DNA of 19,137 nucleotides, taken from the NCBI GenBank assembly GCA_964505325.1, contig CAZDHT010000079.1, positions 1-19,137 of the forward strand, read 5' to 3'. A program made the position numbers and the translations under genes. Shown here in pieces: positions 1 through 6,654 of the stretch (positions are counted from its first letter, which is position 1; the number at the start of each line of letters is the position of its first letter). This DNA is from CAZDHT01 sp964505325. Its GTDB lineage: Bacteria > Planctomycetota > PUPC01. The notes under the pieces were generated by a model. That model was not told where the DNA came from, made no database searches, and worked only from the letters and a program-made list of their open reading frames with translations.

Positions 1-314
1 GCTTCTCCGGCCTCAACGAGGCCAGCTACAGAAGGCGGATGCTTCTCCGGCCTCAACGAGGCCAGCTACAGAAGGTGGATGCTTCTCCGGCCTCAGCGAG
101 GCCAGCTACAGAAGGTGGATGCTTCTCCGGCCTCAGCGAGGCCGGCTACAGAGCGCAGACGCGCGAGGGATCGCCAGGTTGTAGCCGCCGTCGCTGACGG
201 CGGACGCTTCTCCGGCCTCAGCGAGGCCAGCTACAGAAGGCGGATGTTTCTCCGGCCTCAACGAGGCCGGCTACAGACCGAGGCCAGCCACAGGGCCGGG
301 CCAGCTACAGAAGG
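1..314. repeat. REP-like tandem repeat array (about 40-bp units) upstream of the RAYT gene
   Basis: Units of 40 bp beginning GCTTCTCCGGCCTC stand head to tail at 1-40, 41-80, 81-120 and 121-160, with further copies at 206-245 and 246 to about 275 and degraded fragments to about 314. Each unit holds a hairpin (GGCCTC-loop-GAGGCC). Read on the minus strand each begins GTAGCTGGCC, so it has the GTAG foot typical of REP sequences recognised by REP-associated tyrosine transposases. An oppositely oriented REP lies at 181-205. Point differences between units are few (AAC/AGC in the loop, C/T near the end), which suggests recent amplification. The array is probably cut by the window start, because position 1 coincides with a unit boundary. 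The 40-bp period is not a multiple of three and there is no spacer variation, so it is neither a repeat protein nor CRISPR. Confidence 0.85.
181..205 (+). repeat. REP element, forward orientation (GTAG + hairpin)
   Basis: GTAG at 181-184 is followed by a hairpin with arms CCGCCGTC and GACGGCGG around a 3-base loop. It runs directly into a unit of the 40-bp array in the opposite orientation, so the two form a BIME-like pair of inverted REPs. A close copy lies downstream of the transposase gene at 838-873. Confidence 0.75.
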
Positions 315-323
315 ACCGATGCG

Positions 324-818
324 ATGGGAAAGGACGCGCGAATCCGCACTGAGAAGAACCCGATCAAGAAACACCTCCGGCGCCTTCTCGATCTCTGGCT
401 TCCTGAGCGTGATTTCTTCATCACAACATGCGTGGCCGGACGAAGGCCCATTCTCGCCGTCAGCGAGGTCGTCGCACTGTTCGTCGAGGAATGGGAGAAC
501 TCGCTGAGGCGCTACGGCTGGGCTATCGGCCCGTATGTCGTGATGCCGGATCACGTTCATTTCTTCTGCCGAGACATTGAACAGGCCACGCCGCTGTCTC
601 TGTGCATCGGGAAATGGAAGGAATGGACAACCAAGCGGCTTGCCACAGAGCGCAGCTTTGAAGTTCCTGTCTGGCAGCGCGAGTTCTTCGATCACCTCTT
701 TCGGTCGGATGAGAGCTACAAGGCGAAGTGGGAATACATCCGGCTCAATCCGGTCCGCGCGAAGCTGGTCGCCCGAGCGGAGGACTGGCCCCACCAGGGG
801 CATGTGCACTACAAGTGA
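324..818 (+). CDS. REP-associated tyrosine transposase (RAYT, Y1/IS200-like family)
   Basis: A 164-residue single-domain HUH endonuclease. RAYTs nick and join single-stranded DNA at REP hairpins and are thought to have spread REP sequences. Seen here: the HUH motif MPDHVHFF with H77 and H79 as metal ligands, then the C-terminal block WEYIRLNPVRA, where Y138 is the probable nucleophile. The preceding VWQREFFDHLFRSDESY stretch is also typical of the family. The length is normal and there is no frameshift, so it may be active. The ATG at 324 has an AAGGA at 311-315, eight bases upstream, and that AAGGA comes from the tail of a flanking repeat. GTAG-type REPs lie on both sides, as expected for a RAYT and its substrate. 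It lacks the cargo and long terminal inverted repeats of a classical insertion sequence. Confidence 0.9.
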   Translation: MGKDARIRTEKNPIKKHLRRLLDLWLPERDFFITTCVAGRRPILAVSEVVALFVEEWENSLRRYGWAIGPYVVMPDHVHFFCRDIEQATPLSLCIGKWKEWTTKRLATERSFEVPVWQREFFDHLFRSDESYKAKWEYIRLNPVRAKLVARAEDWPHQGHVHYK

Positions 819-837
819 GCATTACGACGGGTCATCT

Positions 838-873
838 GTAGCCGCCGTCGCGGACGGCGGACGCTTCTCCGGG
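838..873 (+). repeat. REP element downstream of the RAYT gene
   Basis: GTAG at 838-841 is followed by a perfect hairpin with 8-bp arms (CCGCCGTC, GCG loop, GACGGCGG) and then GCTTCTCCGG, the first ten bases of the upstream 40-bp unit. It matches the 181-215 composite with one loop difference. Together with the upstream copies it brackets the transposase gene. Its right edge abuts the -35 box of the promoter for the next gene. Confidence 0.8.
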
Positions 874-902
874 TTGACGGGCCGGGCAGGAGCGGATATC
901 AT
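874..902 (+). promoter_or_regulatory. sigma70-type promoter for the uronate-isomerase-like gene
   Basis: TTGACG at 874-879 and TATCAT at 897-902, five of six consensus bases each, are separated by 17 bp. Transcription would start near 909, leaving a leader of about 35 bases that holds the GGAG ribosome-binding site of the gene starting at 944. The -35 box begins directly after the REP element, so the REP insertion may have shaped or supplied the upstream edge of this promoter. Confidence 0.6.
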
Positions 903-943
903 CCGCCGACCTAGCCGCCTGACCCGATGTGGAGATTGACGGG

Positions 944-2236
944 ATGAAGAAGTCCGACCTGGCGCGAACCGTGTCCTCCATCGTGAACAAGACGCCAATC
1001 CTCGACGTCCATACGCACCTGTACAGCGCGCGGTTCGGCGAGCTGCTGCTGTGGGGCATCGATGAGCTGCTCACGTATCACTACCTGGTCTGCGAGGCGC
1101 TGATCAACGCGCCGATGGGATATGACAAGTTCTATGCGATGTCGAAACGGAAGCAGGCCGACTACATCTGGGAAACGCTGTTCATCAGGAACACGCCGGT
1201 CTCCGAGGCGACGCGCGGCGTGGTCACCACTCTCAGACAGCTCGGCTTCAATCCGCGCCGGGTCACGCTCAAGAAGGTCCGGGACTACTTCGCCTCGATC
1301 ACCGTTAGTGAGTACGTCGATCTCGTCCTCACGAAGGCGAACCTGGAAGCGGTCGTGATGACGAACGACGTCTTCGACGTCGAGGAGCAGGCGGCCTGGG
1401 CAAAGCTTGCCTCGTGGCACGGCCATCCTGGCCGTGGTGCCTCACGGGCGAGACGCCCGTGCCACGACCCGCACGATCCGCGCTTCCTCGCGGCGATGCG
1501 GATCGACGGCCTCCTCAACGACTGGAAAGGCGCGGCGCCCAAGCTCCGGAAAGCCGGCTACAAGGTCAAGGCCAAGCTGGACGCCACCACCTGCAAAGAG
1601 GTCTGCCGGTTCCTCGCCGACAACGCCGACCGGATGAAGCCGGTCTACATGGCCGTGTCGCTCCCGCCCACGTTCCGGTACCCGGAGAGGTCGGACCGCG
1701 GCACGCTGATCGAGAAGTGCATCTTGCCGTTCTCGCGCGGGCGCGGCATCCCGTTCGCGATGATGGTCGGCGTGAAGAAGCTCATCAACCCGCCGCTGGG
1801 GGTCGCGGGCGACGGCGTGGGCAAGGCGGACATCGGGGCGCTCGAACGCCTCTGCCAACGCAACCCCGGCAACAAGTTCCTGGTCACGTACCTGTCGCGC
1901 GAGAATCAGCACGAGTTCGCCGTCACCGCGCGCAAGTTCCACAACTTGATGGTCTTCGGCTGCTGGTGGTTCCTCAATATCCCCAGCGTCATCACCGAGA
2001 TGACGGCCGAGCGGATCGAGCTGCTCGGCCCGCGGTTTGTCCCGCAGCACTCCGACGCGCGCATCCTCGACCAGCTTCTCTACAAGTGGTCACACTCGCG
2101 GAAGACCATCGCGGACGTGCTGGTCACGAAGTACCGCGACCTGATGGACGCAGGCTGGGCGCTCAGAGAATCGGACATCCAGCGCGACGTATCGGCGCTG
2201 TTCTCGGGGAACTTCAAGTCATTCGCCGGGATCTGA
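944..2236 (+). CDS. uronate isomerase-like amidohydrolase-fold protein with an in-frame repeat insertion
   Basis: A 430-residue protein related to glucuronate/uronate isomerase (UxaC-like, amidohydrolase superfamily), which interconverts hexuronates and keto-uronates. Seen: ILDVHTHL near the N-terminus with metal-type H23 and H25, LLTYHYLV at 43-49, FLVTYLSRENQHE and GCWWFLNIPS in the second half, and QHSDARILD near the C-terminus, which resembles the conserved TDSR segment. The ATG at 944 is chosen over an in-frame GTG at 929 because GGAG at 931-934 lies nine bases before it. Residues about 157-175 (rich in R, G, H and P) are encoded by a palindromic repeat at 1412-1467. They sit between a segment ending in EEQAAW and one beginning DPRFLAAMRID, which probably join more directly in relatives. 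The frame survives the insertion, but activity could be altered. The precise substrate cannot be told from sequence. Confidence 0.8.
   Translation: MKKSDLARTVSSIVNKTPILDVHTHLYSARFGELLLWGIDELLTYHYLVCEALINAPMGYDKFYAMSKRKQADYIWETLFIRNTPVSEATRGVVTTLRQLGFNPRRVTLKKVRDYFASITVSEYVDLVLTKANLEAVVMTNDVFDVEEQAAWAKLASWHGHPGRGASRARRPCHDPHDPRFLAAMRIDGLLNDWKGAAPKLRKAGYKVKAKLDATTCKEVCRFLADNADRMKPVYMAVSLPPTFRYPERSDRGTLIEKCILPFSRGRGIPFAMMVGVKKLINPPLGVAGDGVGKADIGALERLCQRNPGNKFLVTYLSRENQHEFAVTARKFHNLMVFGCWWFLNIPSVITEMTAERIELLGPRFVPQHSDARILDQLLYKWSHSRKTIADVLVTKYRDLMDAGWALRESDIQRDVSALFSGNFKSFAGI
1412..1467. repeat. 56-bp double-hairpin palindromic element inside a coding sequence
   Basis: Perfect 11-bp outer arms (TCGTGGCACGG at 1412-1422, complement at 1457-1467) enclose two perfect hairpins. 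One is at 1418-1436 (CACGGCCA, TCC loop, TGGCCGTG) and the other at 1444-1462 (CACGGGCG, AGA loop, CGCCCGTG). The element can therefore fold as a cross or as one long stem. It is unrelated to the GTAG REPs near the left edge. It lies wholly within the uronate-isomerase-like gene and leaves the frame open. Its structure is that of a small non-autonomous palindromic element. Confidence 0.8.
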
Positions 2237-2260
2237 GCACTACGGGGCCGGGCGTTGTCC

Positions 2261-2284
2261 AAAAAATGGCCGGTGCCTGGCCGG
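2261..2284 (-). terminator. possible intrinsic terminator of the glycosyltransferase operon
   Basis: On the minus strand a short GC-rich inverted repeat (GGCC-AGGCACC-GGCC) is followed by ATTTTTT. It lies about 50 bases past the stop of the glycosyltransferase at 2332. The stem is short (4 to 6 bp), so the call rests mainly on the T run and the position between convergent genes. Confidence 0.4.
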
Positions 2285-2331
2285 GGGCGGTTGACAGACA
2301 GAGCGTAATGCAAGAGACCCGAGCGCCCCGC

Positions 2332-3498
2332 TCATGAGGCGGCGGCTTCCGACTCCTCGGGGCTCTCCCCCAGAATGTCGTCATAGATGGCGATGGTACG
2401 GTCGGCGAAGGTCTCGATGTTGAAGTTTGCCGCAACCCGCTCCCTTCCCCGCTCGCCCATCTCGGCCGCGAGGCCAGGGTTGTCGATGAGACGCTCCACC
2501 TGGTTTGCCAAGGCGTCCGGGTCTCTCTTGGGCACCAGTATCCCTGTCTTCCCGTTCTCGATGAGCGAGAACACCCCGCCGGCGCTGGTCGCCACGACGG
2601 GAATCCCCGAAGCCATCCCCTCGATGAGCGGCAGCCCGAGCGCCTCGTGCAGAGACGGCACCACCAAAATGTCGATCGCCCTCAGCACCTCGAGCTGGTC
2701 GACCGGCTCGCGCGCGAACGTGAGGCGGTCCACCAGATCAGATTCGCTGACGAGATTCTGCAGCCGCTTGCGATCAGGGCCCCCGCCCGCCACCACGAAC
2801 TGCAGATGCCGGCCCCGCATCACGAGAAGGTGGGCGGCGCGGATGAAGTACTCCTGGCCTTTGCTCTCGACGAGCCGGCCGATCGTGCCGACCACTGGGA
2901 CCCGGCCCTGCCAGGCCCCGCGCTCCCGCGCCGGATATTGCGTCACGTCCACACCGTCCGGCACGACCTGGATCAGCTCGCGCGGCAGACGGATCCGGTT
3001 GACCAGATCGACCCGGACGGCGTCGCTGGCGACAACGACCTTCTTCAGGAAACGTCGGGACCGACTGATCGACTGCCCGGGGTCGAGGAAATCCCCCACG
3101 GCAAGGATGTAGGGCTTGCGCAGGCGGCGGGCGAGCCGGGCGGCGACCCCCGCCAACTCAGCCCCGTGCACGTGGATGATGTCCGGGTCCATCTCCCGGG
3201 CGCGGGTCACCAGCCCACGCAGGCTGAAATAACCGCGCGGATTCCTGGCCAGCGCCCGGGACAACCAGATCGGCGGATGGTGCTCGCCCGAGCGAGCCGC
3301 ACCCTCGCGAGGGTACACTGTCCCAAGCGATCCGCTGCGGCACACCATCTCCACGTGCTCGCCGGATTTGCCCAACTCGCACGCGAGCGCGATCAGCGCC
3401 CGGCACGGCGCCGTCGGCTCGAGCCGCCCGGCGATAAAGAGGACCCGCCTCGGCGACGGCTCGGCGTCGGGGCTGCGTTGGGTGGCTGGCTCGACCAT
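2332..3498 (-). CDS. glycosyltransferase, GT4-type (GT-B fold)
   Basis: A 388-residue cytoplasmic or membrane-associated sugar transferase using a nucleotide-sugar donor. Seen: N-terminal acceptor half with IIHVHGAE (about 108-114), then the donor half with VGTIGRLVESKGQEYF (K213), VVAGGGPDRKRL, and the E-x7-E signature in HEALGLPLIEGMASG (E285, E293) followed by VVATSAGG. The ATG at 3498 has AAGGTG upstream on the minus strand. A longer in-frame version back to 3633 would run far into the upstream gene and adds a low-complexity tail. It starts 25 bases after the stop of the preceding glycosyltransferase, so the two are almost certainly one transcript. Acceptor and sugar are not predictable; a role in surface glycan or exopolysaccharide assembly is likely. 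Confidence 0.88.
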   Translation of the reverse strand: MVEPATQRSPDAEPSPRRVLFIAGRLEPTAPCRALIALACELGKSGEHVEMVCRSGSLGTVYPREGAARSGEHHPPIWLSRALARNPRGYFSLRGLVTRAREMDPDIIHVHGAELAGVAARLARRLRKPYILAVGDFLDPGQSISRSRRFLKKVVVASDAVRVDLVNRIRLPRELIQVVPDGVDVTQYPARERGAWQGRVPVVGTIGRLVESKGQEYFIRAAHLLVMRGRHLQFVVAGGGPDRKRLQNLVSESDLVDRLTFAREPVDQLEVLRAIDILVVPSLHEALGLPLIEGMASGIPVVATSAGGVFSLIENGKTGILVPKRDPDALANQVERLIDNPGLAAEMGERGRERVAANFNIETFADRTIAIYDDILGESPEESEAAAS

Positions 3499-3523
3499 TC
3501 TCGTCACCTTGCGGGCATCTGCT

Positions 3524-4642
3524 TCATTTCTCGCCGAGCACTTCGCGGTAGACGGCGATGGTCCCTTCGACCATTCTTGCCGGGGTGAACCGCTGCCGGA
3601 CCGTTTGGTACCCGGCGTCGGCCATTCTGACACACAGGCTCGCGTCGTTCAAGAGTCTGACGATGCCGTCCGCCAGCAAGCGCGGCTCCCCGGCCGGCAC
3701 GACGAGCCCGTTCTCGCCGTCGGCAACGATCTCCGGCAGCCCGCCCGCATCGGTCACCACCACGGGCTTCTTCGTCGCCAGCGCCTGCAACACGGACGTG
3801 CCCAGCCCCTCTTCGATGGAAGATGACACGAGCACATCGAAGGACTTCAACAATTCGGGCACGTCGTCTCGCCAGCCCGTGAACACCAGCGTCTCCCGAC
3901 CGAGCCCCAGCGCCGCGGCCCGGTGCTCAAGCTCCTGACGCAGCTCGCCATCACCCACGAGAACGAATCTCGCCTGCGGCACCCTCTGGACTACCATGGA
4001 AACAGCATCAATGAAATGATGGAAGCCTTTCGGCAGCACCAATGCTCCGACGGCCCCCACGACCGGCGCTGCCTCTGGGATGCCGAACTCGCGCCGCAGT
4101 CCTTTCGACGCGTCCGGAACGCCCTCGAAGCGGCTCAGGTCGATGCACGAGTTGACCACGCTCACCCGCGCGGGCGCGACACCGGCCTCGAGCAGCTTCT
4201 TCTTCACCGCCTCGGAAATCGCTATGTAGCGGTTCACCCCGCGGCGGTACTTGAGCCGGCTGAGCCAGCTCGTTCCGACCCCGGACACGACCCGCCGAGA
4301 CACGATCCGCCTGCCCCGGCCGGACAAAAGCGAACTGACAACGCCCAGGGTGTGCGCGTGGCCGGTGTGCATGTGGACGATGTCGCACTCCAACCCGCGC
4401 AACTTCGCGCAGATCAGGGCAAGAGCCAGTGGGTCGAGGTCAAACCGCATCTTGATCTTGTGGACGGTGATGCCGGCCTCCTCGGCGCGCTCCGCCAGGC
4501 CGCAACTGGGCTGTGCGATCAACGACGCCTCATGCCCGCGTTCGATGAGGCCGCGCATCAGCAGCAAGACCTGGCGTTCCCCGCCGCGGAACGTCCGCTC
4601 CGTGTTGATGTGTACCGTGCGTAGAATGTCCGGCACCGTCAA
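3524..4642 (-). CDS. glycosyltransferase, GT4-type, with a Gln in the E-x7-E position
   Basis: About 372 residues. Seen: the N-terminal segment INTERTFRGGERQVLLLMRGL, typical of one group of GT-B enzymes; IVHMHTGHAHTLG; the linker RYIAISEAVKKKL; VGAVGALVLPKGFHHF; and FVLVGDGELR. The donor-site motif reads EEGLGTSVLQALA, so the second Glu of E-x7-E is Gln (residue 286 in this numbering). A TTG start at 4642 is preferred because GAGGGGG lies five bases upstream on the minus strand. A GTG two codons later is possible. An ATG at 4687 has no ribosome-binding site and overlaps a plausible -10 box. It is the first gene of a two-glycosyltransferase operon, downstream of the GH3 gene on the same strand. 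Family call is firm; substrate unknown. Confidence 0.85.
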   Translation of the reverse strand: MTVPDILRTVHINTERTFRGGERQVLLLMRGLIERGHEASLIAQPSCGLAERAEEAGITVHKIKMRFDLDPLALALICAKLRGLECDIVHMHTGHAHTLGVVSSLLSGRGRRIVSRRVVSGVGTSWLSRLKYRRGVNRYIAISEAVKKKLLEAGVAPARVSVVNSCIDLSRFEGVPDASKGLRREFGIPEAAPVVGAVGALVLPKGFHHFIDAVSMVVQRVPQARFVLVGDGELRQELEHRAAALGLGRETLVFTGWRDDVPELLKSFDVLVSSSIEEGLGTSVLQALATKKPVVVTDAGGLPEIVADGENGLVVPAGEPRLLADGIVRLLNDASLCVRMADAGYQTVRQRFTPARMVEGTIAVYREVLGEK

Positions 4643-4685
4643 GTGTCCCCCTCGCGCGATCTGCGAGCGCAAACACCGCGTACCC

Positions 4686-4713
4686 ATTATTCAGAAAAGG
4701 CCCCGGAGCGCAA
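4686..4713 (-). promoter_or_regulatory. weak candidate promoter for the two-glycosyltransferase operon
   Basis: On the minus strand TTGCGC (4713-4708) and AATAAT (4691-4686) are 16 bp apart. Only the -10 box is good. Transcription would begin near 4679, upstream of the GAGGGGG ribosome-binding site and TTG start at 4642. That agrees with rejecting the ATG at 4687. Confidence 0.3.
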
Positions 4714-4756
4714 CGATGGTGTGGCGGCAAGCTCAGTCGACGCAGGGCGGCTCAGA

Positions 4757-6436
4757 TCACTGTTGAAGCGGCGAGACGCCGGCGGCCTTCAGCTTGCCGA
4801 ACAGCGCCGCCGCAGCCGCGTCCATGCTCAGCGGCATCGCCGAGTACGTGACCAGCAGGGTCTTCGCCTCCGGCAGGAAGCGGTCGTCGTAGTTGTTGTT
4901 GGAGACCACCACCACCTTCCGACCCGTTCCGACCAACCGGCGAATGATCTGATGGCTGCTGGGCGGCCCGCGCCACACCAGGTTGCACGCGACCACCACG
5001 TCGAACTCGGCGGACCGTCTCACGGCGTGCCGGACGGCGGCGGAAGTGACGGGCACGGCGAACTCAAACAGCGCCGCGTCAGGCGCGTGGCGCCGGATCG
5101 CCTGATACAGCCGGTCAGGCGTGTCCCAGTAGTCGTTCCCCTTCTCGTGGTAAAGGACGTGAATGGGCAAGAGAACCATGATCTTCCGTCTCGGCGAGAG
5201 CGGGAGAAGGCGCGTCTCGTCACGAACCAATGTCAGGCACTTCCGCGCCGCCTCCTTTGCCGTCCGCACCGTGATCGGGTCTCGCACTGCCCCGTCGGCG
5301 CCTTCCGGCTTTACGTAGCGGTGCGAGAAGATGCGATAGCGCAGCTTCGTCGCCAGGATGCGACGCACCGACTGGTCGAGCTGCGACTCGGGAATCTTGC
5401 CTCTCTGCACGTATCGCTTGATCGCCTCGAAGGACTCGAACGGCGTGTCGTCACATTCCTTGATGAGGACCAGGTCATTGCCCGCGGCGATGGCTCTGGC
5501 ACAGCCCTCCGGGGTCGAACAGATCGCCCGCAGGCCGGCCATGCTCATCGCGTCCGTGGTGATCACCCCGCGGAAGCCGAGCTCCCCGCGCAAAACACCG
5601 GTAACGATCTTGTGGGAGATGGACGCCGGGAGACCCGAGCCGTCCAGCGCGGTGTAGGCGTTGTGGGCGGTCATCACCGCAGGCAGTCCCCTAGAGATGA
5701 GCTTCTTGTAAGGGAACAGCTCGACCGCGTCCAACCGCGAGCGAGGCACCTTGAGCACCGGCAGCGTGTGATGTGCATCGACGGCGCTGTCGCCGCGGCC
5801 GGGGAAATGCTTACCCGTCGCGATGACGCCGCCCTCGGCCAGGCCCATCATGAACGCCTCGCCGTACCTGGCGCAGCGTTCGGGCGAGTTCGAGAAACTG
5901 CGGCAGCCGATCTCCGGGTTCCGAGGATTGATGTTCACGTCCAGCACCGGCGAGTGGACCATGTGGATGCCCACGGCGCGGAGTTGCTTCGCGACGGCGC
6001 GGGCGCTCCGCCGGGTCAACGCAGGCGACCCGGTGGCCGTCAGGCCCATCTGACTGGGGAACAACGCCACGCCGCCGTGAAGGTAATCGACGGACAGGTC
6101 GCCCTCCTGGTCGGTGACCATGTGCAGCGGCAGGCCCAGGCGGCGTTCCGCGGCGATGCGCTGCAACTCGTTGAGCGTTTCAGCGTATTGAGCGGGCGTG
6201 CAGTACGGCGCGAGGCGGCGCACGATGTCCGGGCGCCCGGCGCTATTGACGTGCGGCGTGACGCGCAGGCCGCCGCAGTGCAGCGTGTCGATCCGCTCAA
6301 TCACTTCCCGGCTGATCGTCGTCCCGTAGTAGGCCAGGGTCATGCACTGCCCGACCTTCTCGTCCAGCGTCATCCGGCGGACAAGGCGGTCTACGTCGGC
6401 CGTCGTCCGCACCGGCTTCGGTGTCTTGCGCGCCAT
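4757..6436 (-). CDS. glycoside hydrolase family 3, NagZ-like beta-N-acetylhexosaminidase
   Basis: A 559-residue enzyme expected to release N-acetylglucosamine from muropeptides or other glycans. Seen: the GH3 (beta/alpha)8 domain to about residue 350, the NagZ-subfamily loop KHFPGRGDSAVDAHHTLP at 209-226 with the Asp-His general acid/base pair (D220, H222), and GVITTDAMSM with nucleophile D295. After it comes a second alpha/beta domain to the end, with VVVACNLVWRG and KVVVVSNNN, so it is longer than the single-domain E. coli NagZ. There is no signal peptide or hydrophobic segment at the N-terminus, so it is probably cytoplasmic, as in peptidoglycan recycling. ATG 6436 has AAAGGAGAG just upstream and a strong promoter at 6470-6497. 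The two glycosyltransferase genes follow 114 bases downstream on the same strand. Confidence 0.9.
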   Translation of the reverse strand: MARKTPKPVRTTADVDRLVRRMTLDEKVGQCMTLAYYGTTISREVIERIDTLHCGGLRVTPHVNSAGRPDIVRRLAPYCTPAQYAETLNELQRIAAERRLGLPLHMVTDQEGDLSVDYLHGGVALFPSQMGLTATGSPALTRRSARAVAKQLRAVGIHMVHSPVLDVNINPRNPEIGCRSFSNSPERCARYGEAFMMGLAEGGVIATGKHFPGRGDSAVDAHHTLPVLKVPRSRLDAVELFPYKKLISRGLPAVMTAHNAYTALDGSGLPASISHKIVTGVLRGELGFRGVITTDAMSMAGLRAICSTPEGCARAIAAGNDLVLIKECDDTPFESFEAIKRYVQRGKIPESQLDQSVRRILATKLRYRIFSHRYVKPEGADGAVRDPITVRTAKEAARKCLTLVRDETRLLPLSPRRKIMVLLPIHVLYHEKGNDYWDTPDRLYQAIRRHAPDAALFEFAVPVTSAAVRHAVRRSAEFDVVVACNLVWRGPPSSHQIIRRLVGTGRKVVVVSNNNYDDRFLPEAKTLLVTYSAMPLSMDAAAAALFGKLKAAGVSPLQQ

Positions 6437-6469
6437 TCGCTCTCCTTTCGGGCCGTCACGACGCGGACG

Positions 6470-6497
6470 ATTCTAGGCCGGCCGGGGCCATTGTCAA
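6470..6497 (-). promoter_or_regulatory. strong sigma70-type promoter for the GH3 gene
   Basis: On the minus strand a perfect TTGACA (6497-6492) and TAGAAT (6475-6470, five of six) are separated by 16 bp. Transcription would start near 6463, about 27 bases ahead of the ATG at 6436. It is back to back with the candidate promoter for the nitrilase gene at 6655. Confidence 0.7.
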
Positions 6498-6503
6498 GCG
6501 GGC

Positions 6504-6531
6504 TTGCACAGCGGCAGCGCGACGGTAGAAT
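6504..6531 (+). promoter_or_regulatory. candidate promoter for the nitrilase-family gene at 6655
   Basis: TTGCAC at 6504-6509 and TAGAAT at 6526-6531, spaced by 16 bp. The -10 is good and the -35 is weak (three of six). It would give a leader of about 115 bases that includes the GAGTAAGAGTA repeats. Confidence 0.4.
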
Positions 6532-6610
6532 GGGCCGAACCAAGCAGCGCGCCGGTCGTTCGGGGTCGAGCCCGGCGTGCCAGGCTACGGAGTATTTGGC
6601 TTCCTCGGAT

Positions 6611-6634
6611 GAGTAAGAGTACGAGTAAGAGTAG
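6611..6634 (+). repeat. two tandem 12-bp purine-rich repeats in the nitrilase leader
   Basis: GAGTAAGAGTAC at 6611-6622 is followed directly by GAGTAAGAGTAG at 6623-6634, itself built from GAGTA pentamers. It lies ten bases before the AGGAG ribosome-binding site of the gene at 6655. The A-rich, unstructured composition differs from the GC-rich surroundings. It may be a small dispersed repeat or part of the untranslated leader. Confidence 0.6.
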
Positions 6635-6654
6635 GATCAAGATAGGAGACTGAG

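Noticed and set aside
1..160. CRISPR-like array of regular repeats
   Set aside because: Units follow each other without unique spacers, contain an internal hairpin with a GTAG foot and sit beside a RAYT gene. This is a REP array; no cas genes are present.
79..507. Open frame across the repeat array into the RAYT gene
   Set aside because: It is out of frame with the HUH transposase and made of repeat translation.
1414..2337. Alternative-frame plus-strand open frame inside the uronate-isomerase-like gene
   Set aside because: Its translation is Arg/Pro/Gln-rich with no motif. The overlapping frame has the HTH metal motif and family blocks on both sides of the palindrome.
4643..6616. Long plus-strand open frame (657 codons) opposite the GH3 gene
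   Set aside because: It is antisense to a gene with intact GH3 catalytic motifs, has no ribosome-binding site and has arginine/histidine-rich low-complexity composition.
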